Assembly (NCBI GenBank): GCA_021778975.1
Contig: JAJYBO010000152.1
Span: forward strand, 1 to 6,956
Direction: 5' to 3'
Origin: Deltaproteobacteria bacterium
GTDB lineage: Bacteria; Desulfobacterota; Desulfobacteria; Desulfobacterales; Desulfatirhabdiaceae
DNA: 6,956 bases
Part shown: one piece after another, positions 1-6,479 of the stretch
How the letters are laid out: each line of letters starts with the position of its first letter
How positions within the stretch are numbered: position 1 is the stretch's first letter
Notes under the pieces: generated by a model
Told to the model about the DNA's origin: nothing
Databases searched by the model: none
What the model saw: only the letters and a program-made list of their open reading frames with translations
Program-made: the position numbers and the translations under genes

Positions 1-1
1 A

Positions 2-1369
2 GAGGCCCTGCCCCAGGTCATTGATTACCTGATAGACCGCGGCGACCGCATTGTCCTGCTCAGTCAACTGCTCGGAGAAACACGGGCCGGCGTCATGCCC
101 CGTGTTCCCAAAAATCAATACGCCATGACCCGTATGGTCAGCGGCGGCGGATTTCAGATCATGCGAATTGTCACCAATTTTCTGTGGGCGTTCATGATTG
201 TCGCCACCCTTCTGGTGACACTTCGCACCCTTTTGGTGGTCGTGCTGGCGTTTATTCAGAAACGGGAGCGAACCGACGCATCGCCGCTACCATCGCAGGC
301 GTCTTCCATCAGTGTTCTGATAGCGGCCTACAACGAGGAAAAAGTTATCGAGAAAACCCTGCAATCCGTTCTCTCAACCACATACTCCGGCAATATTTCG
401 GTATGGGTGGTGGATGATGGTTCTACAGACAGGACTGCTCAGGTGGTCGAGACTTTTTCGGCGCAAGAGCCGCGGGTGCGATTGATCCAGCAGCCCAATA
501 TGGGAAAGGCGTCGGCGCTTCGGAAAGGATTGGAATCCATTACAGACGATATCGTGGTGACTCTGGACGCGGATACCCGCTTTCAGGCGGACACACTGGG
601 AAAACTGGTGCAACCGTTTCAGGACCCGACCATCGGCGCCGTGTCTGGAAACGCGAAAGTCGGTAATTTGAGGAAATTCATTGCCCGCTGCCAGTCTCTG
701 GAATATACATGCGGATTCAATCTGGATCGCCGGGCCTATCACTATCTCAACTGCATTACGGTGGTACCGGGAGCGATCAGCGCGTTGCGGAAAAGCGCCG
801 TGTTTCAGGCTGGTGGTATCAGCACCGATACGCTGGCGGAGGACACCGACCTGACGCTGAGCCTGCATCGCCAGAAATTTCGTGTCGTATATGTAGCGGA
901 TGCTCTGGCGTTTACCGAAGCACCGGAGACCATTGGCGCTTTGGCCAAACAGCGTTTTCGGTGGGCATTCGGAACCATCCAGTGTCTCTGGAAACATCGG
1001 GATATGGTGTTGAACCCGCATTACAGGGCGCTGGGATGCTTCAGTCTGCCCGGTATCTGGTTTTTTCAGGTATTGCTGGTGGCGGTCGCGCCGATGATTG
1101 ACGTGACGCTGCTGTTGTCGCTGCTGGTCGGGAAGGTCAGCCTGTCTCTCTATATTTATTTTATGGTATTTCTTCTGATGGATTTTCTGCTGGCGGCGCT
1201 GGCGTGTATCATGGAGCGCGAGCCGCTGAGACAGGCATGGCTTACGATTCCCATGCGTTTTGTATATCGGCCGTTGCTAAGCTGGGTCATATGGAAGTCT
1301 CTTTTTAAAGCCGCCAAAGGCGTATGGGTGGGGTGGGGAAAGCTGGAACGCACCGCATCCGTGTCGTAA
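2..1369 (+). CDS. C-terminal part of a polysaccharide deacetylase-glycosyltransferase family 2 fusion (5' end outside window)
   Basis: The frame is open from base 2, so the ATG at 95 is probably internal and the true start lies upstream. The first ~35 visible residues (ALPQVIDYLIDRG, then LLSQLLGETRAGVMP) match the end of NodB-type polysaccharide deacetylase domains. A membrane segment follows (about 182-256), then a GT2 catalytic domain with DDGS (413-424), DAD (566-574), an AEDTD acceptor motif (836-850) and QRFRW (950-964), the set found in processive synthases of the hyaluronan/cellulose/poly-GlcNAc type. Two or three membrane helices and a VGWGKLER tail close the protein. Expected role: membrane-bound synthesis of a beta-linked polysaccharide from a nucleotide sugar, with the fused extracytoplasmic domain removing acetyl groups. 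The sugar cannot be read from sequence. At least 455 residues are visible; fusions of this kind are usually much longer. The 40-base gap to the next gene shows no terminator. Confidence 0.88.
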   Translation, partial: EALPQVIDYLIDRGDRIVLLSQLLGETRAGVMPRVPKNQYAMTRMVSGGGFQIMRIVTNFLWAFMIVATLLVTLRTLLVVVLAFIQKRERTDASPLPSQASSISVLIAAYNEEKVIEKTLQSVLSTTYSGNISVWVVDDGSTDRTAQVVETFSAQEPRVRLIQQPNMGKASALRKGLESITDDIVVTLDADTRFQADTLGKLVQPFQDPTIGAVSGNAKVGNLRKFIARCQSLEYTCGFNLDRRAYHYLNCITVVPGAISALRKSAVFQAGGISTDTLAEDTDLTLSLHRQKFRVVYVADALAFTEAPETIGALAKQRFRWAFGTIQCLWKHRDMVLNPHYRALGCFSLPGIWFFQVLLVAVAPMIDVTLLLSLLVGKVSLSLYIYFMVFLLMDFLLAALACIMEREPLRQAWLTIPMRFVYRPLLSWVIWKSLFKAAKGVWVGWGKLERTASVS

Positions 1370-1396
1370 GCCGATATGGATGAAACAGAAATATAT

Positions 1397-1402
1397 GGAG
1401 GG
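1397..1402 (+). promoter_or_regulatory. Ribosome binding site that fixes the antitoxin start
   Basis: GGAGGG lies seven bases before the ATG at 1410. The earlier in-frame ATGs at 1380 and 1395 have no comparable site, and this motif itself overlaps the 1395 ATG. This supports a 96-residue product starting MTELTLVS. Confidence 0.7.
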
Positions 1403-1409
1403 AAACTAT

Positions 1410-1700
1410 ATGACGGAATTGACCCTTGTCAGTGCTTGCCAATATTCATTGAGGCCGCTGGTAGAAGCGGCCTTGATGAATCAATTGAAATTGTTGAAGG
1501 CCAGCATATCTCGGACAGAACGACGAATTCGAGAATTTGAGGAAAAATATCATCTTGTGACTTCAGAGCTTATAATTCATTTCGAAAACGACGAATTTGA
1601 GGAAAGTCTGGAATTTGCCGAATGGATTGGTGAATACCGCTTATTGAAAAAATTACAGGAAAAGGTCGGTGTTCTGCAAGAGGTTCATCTTGTTGATTGA
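1410..1700 (+). CDS. TumA-like antitoxin, partner of the TumE-family toxin
   Basis: Small acidic protein of 96 residues. Residues about 20-50 are rich in Leu, Glu, Arg and Lys in a helical, coiled-coil-like pattern (LVEAALMNQLKLLKAS, TERRIREFEEKY). A second charged helical stretch lies at about 60-90 (EFEESLEFAEWIGEYRLLKK). No classical DNA-binding fold is obvious. I assign it mainly from context: it directly precedes and overlaps a TumE-family toxin, and such toxins are typically encoded next to a small helical partner. Expected role (inference): binds and neutralises the toxin and may repress the operon. The overlap of about 11 bases suggests translational coupling. Its 5' coding part holds a strong stem-loop (1444-1481). 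The gene is visibly more A+T-rich than its flanks. A longer product from ATG 1380 is possible but less likely. Confidence 0.68.
   Translation: MTELTLVSACQYSLRPLVEAALMNQLKLLKASISRTERRIREFEEKYHLVTSELIIHFENDEFEESLEFAEWIGEYRLLKKLQEKVGVLQEVHLVD
1444..1481 (+). repeat. 15-bp stem-loop inside the antitoxin coding sequence
   Basis: Left arm 1444-1458 (ATTCATTGAGGCCGC), eight-base loop 1459-1466 (TGGTAGAA), right arm 1467-1481 (GCGGCCTTGATGAAT). All 15 positions pair in the sense RNA, with two central G.U wobbles (1451/1474 and 1450/1475); as DNA the palindrome is 13/15. No T-run follows, so it is not an intrinsic terminator. It covers codons 12-24 of the antitoxin. It may act on mRNA structure or as a protein-binding palindrome; no function is shown. 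Confidence 0.75.
1533..1605 (+). repeat. 13-base direct repeat in the antitoxin gene, 60 bases apart
   Basis: GAATTTGAGGAAA occurs at 1533-1545 and again at 1593-1605, an offset of exactly 20 codons, in the same frame. It encodes EFEE in both places (REFEEKY and DEFEESL), and a weaker third copy, EFAE, follows at 1611. It may simply reflect charged helical composition or a short internal duplication. Confidence 0.6.
1678..1683 (+). promoter_or_regulatory. Ribosome binding site for a TTG start of the toxin
   Basis: AAGAGG lies six bases before TTG at 1690, inside the end of the antitoxin gene. Starting there gives MLIDAYF, which matches how TumE-family proteins usually begin. The in-frame ATG at 1669 would add seven residues (MFCKRFI) unlike the family. 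Confidence 0.55.
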
Positions 1701-2085
1701 CGCCTACTTTCAGCAATATCAGAAGACAATCAATTCTTGTTTGGTTGTCCAGACAAATCGAATTGCCTGTGATAAACGAGGGACATACGAAGGCTTCATT
1801 ACGGGAGAAATTTTTTTCGCTGATAATTCGCTGCTGCATGTACGAGAGTTTGTGGATGTCGAGTGTGGCGTTAACCGCCTCATGTACTTGTATCAATATA
1901 TGACTGAATCCAAAACGCTTATCTTTCGTTATGATAATACGGGACATCATCGGAAATTAGAGCTTCTCACATATCCACACCATAAGCATGAAAGATCAGA
2001 AACAAACGTAATTGCTTCATCTGCACCTCTATTGGAGGAAGTTTTGAAGGAAATAGAGTCCCTGTGTATGATAGAAATTTCCTGA
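1690..2085 (+). CDS. Toxin of a TumE/TumA-type toxin-antitoxin system (DUF6516 family)
   Basis: 131 residues from TTG 1690 (138 if ATG 1669 is used). The family pattern is clear: LIDAYF at the N-terminus, YEGFITGEIFFADNSLLH (33-50), REFVDVECGVNRLMYLYQY (52-70), then IFRYDNTGHH (78-87) and the His-rich YPHHKH (95-100), ending in an amphipathic helix LLEEVLKEIE. This order is typical of TumE-family proteins. Their biochemical target is not something I can state; the conserved His, Arg, Asp and Tyr residues suggest a catalytic centre, perhaps acting on RNA (inference). It overlaps the upstream antitoxin gene. A+T content is higher than in the polysaccharide genes on both sides (about 57-62 % in sampled lines against about 43 % in a sampled stretch of the upstream gene), consistent with horizontal acquisition. 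The frame is intact and key motifs are present. Confidence 0.85.
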   Translation: MLIDAYFQQYQKTINSCLVVQTNRIACDKRGTYEGFITGEIFFADNSLLHVREFVDVECGVNRLMYLYQYMTESKTLIFRYDNTGHHRKLELLTYPHHKHERSETNVIASSAPLLEEVLKEIESLCMIEIS

Positions 2086-2117
2086 TAGCTGTGCTCATTT
2101 CTCAACATTTATCCCTG

Positions 2118-2126
2118 TGGTAGAAT
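2118..2126 (+). promoter_or_regulatory. Possible extended -10 element before the GH26 gene
   Basis: TGGTAGAAT resembles an extended -10 (TGn followed by TATAAT, one mismatch). No convincing -35 box is present. Transcription from it would begin near 2133, only about six bases before the ATG at 2139, which would fit the absence of a clear ribosome binding site there. Speculative. Confidence 0.25.
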
Positions 2127-2138
2127 GCACGAAAACCG

Positions 2139-3266
2139 ATGAAAAACCAAATACAACATTTAAAATGCTTATGGCGCATCGTCATCCTGGTTACAGGGTG
2201 CTGTACAGTGATGTGGCCGGTTCATGGCCGCGCCGATGAACCGGCGCATACTGCAGCTCAGAAACTGGCAGCGCCTGTGAGCGGCGCTTACACCGGCGCT
2301 TATGTGGATTTTGGCGATGGCGAGGATCACGTGACGCTTGACGCCATTGAAAATTTTGAAAAAATGGTCGGTAAACATCAGGCGATCATTGCATTTGGAA
2401 ATTTTTGGGGCGAGCAGTCGTTCCCGCTCCGAAATGTTCAGATTGTCACCCGCTATGGCGCCGTTCCTTTTTTGTTCTGGTCCCCGTGGGATAAGCCTTA
2501 TATTGAGGGCAAACTTCCCAACCGTTTCAATCTGTATAACATTCTCAACGGCATGTGGGACAGTTACATTGACAGGTGGGCGGATGACGCCAAAGCCTTC
2601 GGCAAACCGCTTCTGGTTGCCTGGGGGCTGGAAATGAACGGCACCTGGTTTCCCTGGTCCGGGTATTATTATGGAGCGGGACAAAAGGATCGGCTGTACC
2701 ATTCCCCGGATTTTTTGGGACCGATGATTTTTAAAAAGGCGTACCGCTATGTGGTGGATCGAGTGCGCGCCCGAGGGGTTACAAACATCCAGTGGGTTTT
2801 TCATGTCAACAACCATTCCGATCCCGACGATTCGTGGAACCGGTATGCCGATTATTATCCGGGATCGAATTATGTGGACTGGCTGGGGCTGAGTATTTAC
2901 GGCAAGTTGTTCGGCTATATGGGCTGGAGTGCGTTTTATGACGTCAGTCATCTGGCTTACGATGAAATCTGCAAGCTGGATCCGACAAAACCGGTGATGG
3001 CCGCGGAATGGGGAGTTGGAGAATTTCCTTCATCCGGCGACAAAGCGGTGTGGATTCAGAAGGCGTTTCAGAATTTCAAAGAATTGTACCCGCGCATCAA
3101 GGCCGCTGTTTTCTGGCATGAGCGCTGGCAGAATGAAGACGAATCGTACAGCAATCTTCGGGTAAACTCGTCTCCGGAAGCGCTGGACGCGTATCGAAAA
3201 GGCGTTCAGGATCCGTATTGGATTGGAGTGCCACAGTTTCAACAAGCTGGCGATGCGGCGCCATGA
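2139..3266 (+). CDS. Exported glycoside hydrolase, family GH26 type (beta-mannanase-like)
   Basis: 375 residues. A basic N-terminus and hydrophobic core (about 11-28) form a signal peptide; cleavage may follow GRA at 32, although VTGC at 18-21 could be a lipobox, so a lipoprotein is possible. The catalytic domain runs from about 50 to 360. The probable acid/base is E165 in GLEMNGTWFPW (163-173) and the probable nucleophile is E290 in AAEWGVGE (288-295). A YYPGSNYVDWLGLSIYG block (239-255) is also typical of GH26. Known GH26 enzymes cleave beta-mannans, or mixed-linked glucans and xylans in some members; specificity here is unknown. The residue before the acid/base, normally His, is Leu164. 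Next to a polysaccharide synthase, the likely job is trimming the nascent exopolysaccharide, as BcsZ does for cellulose (inference). It ends 13 bases before the convergent transporter gene. Confidence 0.85.
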   Translation: MKNQIQHLKCLWRIVILVTGCCTVMWPVHGRADEPAHTAAQKLAAPVSGAYTGAYVDFGDGEDHVTLDAIENFEKMVGKHQAIIAFGNFWGEQSFPLRNVQIVTRYGAVPFLFWSPWDKPYIEGKLPNRFNLYNILNGMWDSYIDRWADDAKAFGKPLLVAWGLEMNGTWFPWSGYYYGAGQKDRLYHSPDFLGPMIFKKAYRYVVDRVRARGVTNIQWVFHVNNHSDPDDSWNRYADYYPGSNYVDWLGLSIYGKLFGYMGWSAFYDVSHLAYDEICKLDPTKPVMAAEWGVGEFPSSGDKAVWIQKAFQNFKELYPRIKAAVFWHERWQNEDESYSNLRVNSSPEALDAYRKGVQDPYWIGVPQFQQAGDAAP

Positions 3267-3279
3267 TGAAATCGGTAAT

Positions 3280-4208
3280 TTACAGAATTCCGGATAATTT
3301 CAGCCACAGCGAGAATGTCGCGGCGGACATCAGGGTGCTGACCGATACCGTGGCGACCGCGAAATCCATGTCGCCATCAATTTCATGGGCCATGACGACC
3401 GCTATGGTGGCGGTTGGCGTTGCCAGGAGAATCAGAGCGGGCAGATAATTGTGAGCGGATATCCCCAGAAGTCGGTATCCCAGGTATCCTGCGCCGGGCA
3501 GAATCAACAGCTTTATGGCGGTGGCGCACAAGATGGGAATCAGCCGCGATCGCACCAGGTCGAATGTCAGGGAGGCGCCGATAATCAGAAGCGCCATGGG
3601 AAGCGCCATTCCTCCGATAATTTCCAGCGCCTGATCCATGACTTTGGGAATGGGTATTTTCAGAAATGACACCATAAACCCGGCCGTGGCGCCGACAATG
3701 ACCGGGTTGCTCAGAATTCTGATGAAGACAATCCACGGCCCGCCTTTGTTCGAGGCATGTTCCGAATAATATTGCAGGATGAATACGGCCAAAAGATTCT
3801 GGAGAATCATGACGAATCCGGCGATGATACTGGCCTGCGCCAGCCCCTTGTTGCCCAGCGCATAATAGGCGATGGCCAGAGCGATATAGCCGATGTTGCC
3901 ATGGAATGAGGTTTGAACGAAGGTTCCCCGCTGTCCCCGCTGGCTTGCCTGAATGAAGGTGGACAGCGACCAGGTAAGGCCGAAAACGATCAACACGGCG
4001 ACCAGTGTTGTGATGACAACCCGAATGTCGAACTGGGTAACAGATTGGCTTTGGCCACGGCCTGAAAAATCATGGCGGGGATTGCCATATAGAATACCAG
4101 CCGGTTTCCGGGTCCCAGAAATTCCTGGGGCAGAAATCCTTTCTGATGAAACAGCCACCCCATGAAAATAACCAGAAATATCGGAAGAATTGTGTTTAGA
4201 ATTGCCAT
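3280..4208 (-). pseudogene. Frameshifted AEC-family (auxin efflux carrier type) membrane transporter
   Basis: The protein is spread over two minus-strand frames. From ATG 4208 the first frame gives MAILNTILPIFLVIFMGWLF and continues to about residue 56 (FYMAIPAMIFQAVAKANL), typical of the first helices of AEC permeases (Mem_trans family). The homology then moves to another frame at TQFDIRVVITTLVAV and runs to the TAA at 3280, including HGNIGYIALAI, LLIIGASLTFDL and the Thr/Ala-rich LLATPTATIAVVMAHE region. Joined, the product would be about 308 residues, normal for the family, with about ten membrane helices. Members export or import small organic anions; no substrate can be inferred. One base appears to be missing near 4035-4043. 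Apart from the shift, no stops or further breaks are seen, so the lesion is recent or a sequencing error. It is convergent with the GH26 gene and divergent from the ligase gene. Confidence 0.85.
4035..4043 (-). other. Probable -1 frameshift position in the transporter gene
   Basis: On the minus strand the codons AAT CTG of the upstream frame are followed by TTACCCAG. Adding one base after CTG would read on as x-Thr-Gln-Phe-Asp-Ile-Arg in the downstream frame. No homopolymer longer than three is at this point. The A5 run at 4065-4069 is too early, because it would replace the family-like QAVAKANL by SGRGQSQS. Confidence 0.65.
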
Positions 4209-4352
4209 AACTATCCAAAATATTTTATGTCCGATCCATCTGACGCGACGTCCCGGAAAGTTTTGTTCACCCCTGATCGCCATAAAAGCAAAAACCCGCG
4301 TTCACTGCAACAGAATTTCTTGAAAAGCCATGCCACCCATCCGAAAACACGA

Positions 4353-4382
4353 TTGAAAAACCTTACCCTTTGTGATTATTAT
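4353..4382 (+). promoter_or_regulatory. Candidate sigma70 promoter for the ATP-grasp/mltG transcript
   Basis: TTGAAA at 4353-4358 and TATTAT at 4377-4382, separated by 18 bases, each one mismatch from consensus. Transcription would begin near 4389, giving a leader of about 40 bases to the ATG at 4431. It sits in the 222-base gap between the divergent transporter and ligase genes, the place a promoter is expected. No clear promoter for the minus-strand transporter was found in the same gap. Confidence 0.45.
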
Positions 4383-4419
4383 TGTCACTGTTCACCGTAT
4401 ATACGCCTTGAAGATTTCT

Positions 4420-4425
4420 GGAGAG
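4420..4425 (+). promoter_or_regulatory. Ribosome binding site fixing the ligase start
   Basis: GGAGAG lies five bases before ATG 4431. It selects MKIAYTCNVRL as the N-terminus, exactly where the ATP-grasp N-domain homology (internal copy: LKVGLTFNL) begins. The frame stays open upstream to an ATG at 4227, but that stretch has no homology to the second unit. Confidence 0.75.
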
Positions 4426-4430
4426 AATAT

Positions 4431-6461
4431 ATGAAAATCGCTTATACCTGTAACGTGCGGTTGTCAGACAGCGAAGCGGACGCTGCATTTGACAGACCGG
4501 AAACGGTTTCGGCTATCGCCGCGGCGCTGACGTCGCTGGGGCATCGGGTGGAATGTGTCGAGGTGTCAGGACCGGTATCTCGCTTTGTGGCTAGGCTTGA
4601 AGCCCTGAATCCGGATCTGGTATTCAATACCGCTGTCGGACGCGGCGGTAAATGCCGTGAAGCCTTTTATCCCGGCCTGTTTGAACAGGTGGCGATTCCC
4701 TACACTGGCTCAGACGCGTATGGGTGTACGCTGATGACCGATAAGCGGCTTACCAAGATGTTGCTGGCGTCCTGCGGCGTTCCCACCCCGCGATGGATAT
4801 TTGTGGACAGCGTTCACAACTGGAAATTTCCGGAACTGACATATCCGGTGATGGTTAAACCCAATTATGAAAGCCGTTCAGAGGGAATAGACCAGAATTC
4901 TGTCGTGGAAACTCCGGATGCGCTTTTGAAACAGGTGACAGGGCTGCTGATCCGTTATCCCGCAGGGGTAATTGTCGAAGAATTTGTTGCAGGCAGGGAT
5001 ATTGTCGTCCCTTTTCTCGAAAATGCGTCGCCTGATACGGATGGCGTCCTGACGCCGGGGGAATATCGGTTCGATACATCACAGGTTTCGGATCGCCGGT
5101 ACGTCATATATGACAGTTATCTCCAGCGGCGTCCGGATGCGGTAATGGCGCGGGTTCCGGCGGAAATGCCGCCCGATATCCTGAAAAATCTGATATCCAT
5201 GTCGCAGACCATCCGGAAAACGCTGGATATTCGGGATATGGCCTGTCTGGATTTCCGTCTGTCCTCCACCGGAGAAATTTATTTTGTCGAGGCCAATGCG
5301 CTTCCCCGTCTGGAGCCAGGCGCGACAATATATGCATCCGCGGCGCTGGCGGGGCTTTCCGATATGAAGTCCGTTTTGAACGCTGTTGTCGAGGGAGCGG
5401 CAGGACGGTATGGCATTCAGGTGGCGGCGCGTTCCCACATCCGAAAAAAGGCGCTGAAAGTCGGGCTTACCTTCAATTTGAAGCGGATCAAACCGCACCA
5501 CGCCAGTGATGACGACCGTGAAGCCGAATTCGACAGCCGTACAACCGTTGACGCGATTGCAGGCGCCATCACTTCTCTGGGGCATGAGGTGGTCGAACTG
5601 GAGGCGACACCGGAGCTGCCGCTCATCATCGGTTCCATGCCGCTGGATCTGGTGTTCAACATTGCGGAAGGGCTTCACGGGCGCAATCGGGAGTCTCAGG
5701 TGCCGGCGATTCTGGAACTGCTGGATATTCCGTATGTGGGATCGGATCCCGCAACGCTATCCATCTGTCTGGATAAGGTGCTGGCCAAAAAAATGGTGCG
5801 TCAGGCAGGAATTGCCACCGCCAATTTCATGGTGTTGCGCACGGGTAACGAGCGTCTGCCGCGGGAACTTCGCTTTCCGGTAATCATCAAACCCATTGCG
5901 GAGGGCAGTTCCAAAGGCGTGATCGGCATGAACGTGGTGCAGGACGAAACCTCGCTCAAAGCCGTTGCGCGAGAATTGCTGTCTAAATATCACCAGCCGG
6001 TGCTGGTGGAGGAATATCTTTCCGGAAGAGAGTTTACAGTGGGGCTTCTGGGAGAGAACCGGCCTCGGGTGCTGCCGCCGATGGAGATATGTTTCAACGA
6101 CAAGAGCAACCCCTGCCCCGTGTATGCGTTCGAGCATAAACTGGATATCAATGATGAAATTTCTTATCAGGCGCCGGCGGCGATAGACAGACCGCTTCAG
6201 AAGCGTCTCGAACAGGTGGCCAGAAGCATCTTTATCGCGTTGGGATGCCGGGATGTGGCCAGGGTGGATCTCCGTCTGGACGCTGGTGGCCAGGTCAATT
6301 TCATCGAATGCAACCCTCTGCCCGGTCTGACGCCCGGATGGTCGGATCTGTGCATTATCGGTGAGGCCGCCGGCATGGATTACCGAACCCTGATCGAAGA
6401 AATTATGGCGCCTGCCATTCGGAGGATGAAGGCTAAAGAAAAAACGCTGGTGACAGTGTAA
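4431..6461 (+). CDS. Tandem D-Ala-D-Ala-ligase-like ATP-grasp protein (two fused ligase units)
   Basis: 676 residues, no signal peptide, cytoplasmic. It is two complete Ddl-like units: about 1-335 and 341-665. The N-domains align clearly (DRPETVSAIAAALTSLGH, 21-38; DSRTTVDAIAGAITSLGH, 368-385). Unit 2 has NIAEGLHGRNRE (410-421), IPYVGSD (433-439), ATP lysine K487, glycine loop EGSSKGV (491-497), VEEYLSGREFTVG (526-538), and probable metal ligands D613, E626, N628 in ECNPLPGLTPG. Unit 1 keeps K143, D274, E287 and N289, but its glycine loop is ESRSEGI (147-153) and it lacks the unit 2 lysine at K570. Known Ddl enzymes join two D-alanines with ATP; ordinary ones have one unit of about 310-370 residues. 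The substrate here is unknown; options are a cell-wall dipeptide or aminoacylation of a polymer. It sits 18 bases before mltG, probably in one operon. Confidence 0.85.
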   Translation: MKIAYTCNVRLSDSEADAAFDRPETVSAIAAALTSLGHRVECVEVSGPVSRFVARLEALNPDLVFNTAVGRGGKCREAFYPGLFEQVAIPYTGSDAYGCTLMTDKRLTKMLLASCGVPTPRWIFVDSVHNWKFPELTYPVMVKPNYESRSEGIDQNSVVETPDALLKQVTGLLIRYPAGVIVEEFVAGRDIVVPFLENASPDTDGVLTPGEYRFDTSQVSDRRYVIYDSYLQRRPDAVMARVPAEMPPDILKNLISMSQTIRKTLDIRDMACLDFRLSSTGEIYFVEANALPRLEPGATIYASAALAGLSDMKSVLNAVVEGAAGRYGIQVAARSHIRKKALKVGLTFNLKRIKPHHASDDDREAEFDSRTTVDAIAGAITSLGHEVVELEATPELPLIIGSMPLDLVFNIAEGLHGRNRESQVPAILELLDIPYVGSDPATLSICLDKVLAKKMVRQAGIATANFMVLRTGNERLPRELRFPVIIKPIAEGSSKGVIGMNVVQDETSLKAVARELLSKYHQPVLVEEYLSGREFTVGLLGENRPRVLPPMEICFNDKSNPCPVYAFEHKLDINDEISYQAPAAIDRPLQKRLEQVARSIFIALGCRDVARVDLRLDAGGQVNFIECNPLPGLTPGWSDLCIIGEAAGMDYRTLIEEIMAPAIRRMKAKEKTLVTV

Positions 6462-6479
6462 TGGCGAGGCTCATATAAC

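Noticed and set aside
374..1021. Minus-strand open frame of 215 codons opposite the synthase
   Set aside because: Its protein is rich in Arg, His and Gln with no recognisable family; it mirrors a clear coding gene on the other strand.
2190..2204. Lipoprotein signal in the GH26 protein (VTGC)
   Set aside because: It fits a relaxed lipobox, but the hydrophobic core continues past the Cys and a GRA cleavage site follows at 32, so I left it as an alternative only.
2169..2951. Minus-strand open frame of 260 codons opposite the GH26 gene
   Set aside because: No family resemblance, and the plus strand carries a complete enzyme with catalytic motifs, so this is a shadow frame.
3264..3282. Bidirectional terminator between the convergent GH26 and transporter genes
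   Set aside because: Only 13 bases separate the stop codons and no hairpin with a T-run is visible there.
4035..4075. Programmed -1 ribosomal frameshifting in the transporter gene
   Set aside because: No X XXY YYZ slippery heptamer is in the correct phase at the break. Slippage at the T5 run (minus strand) would occur too early and replace conserved-looking residues.
4227..4430. In-frame upstream extension of the ligase by 68 residues from ATG 4227
   Set aside because: The stretch has no similarity to the second ligase unit, contains a candidate promoter, and a strong ribosome binding site precedes ATG 4431, where family homology begins.
5079..5678. Minus-strand open frame of 199 codons opposite the ligase
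   Set aside because: Composition is that of an antisense shadow and no motif is seen.
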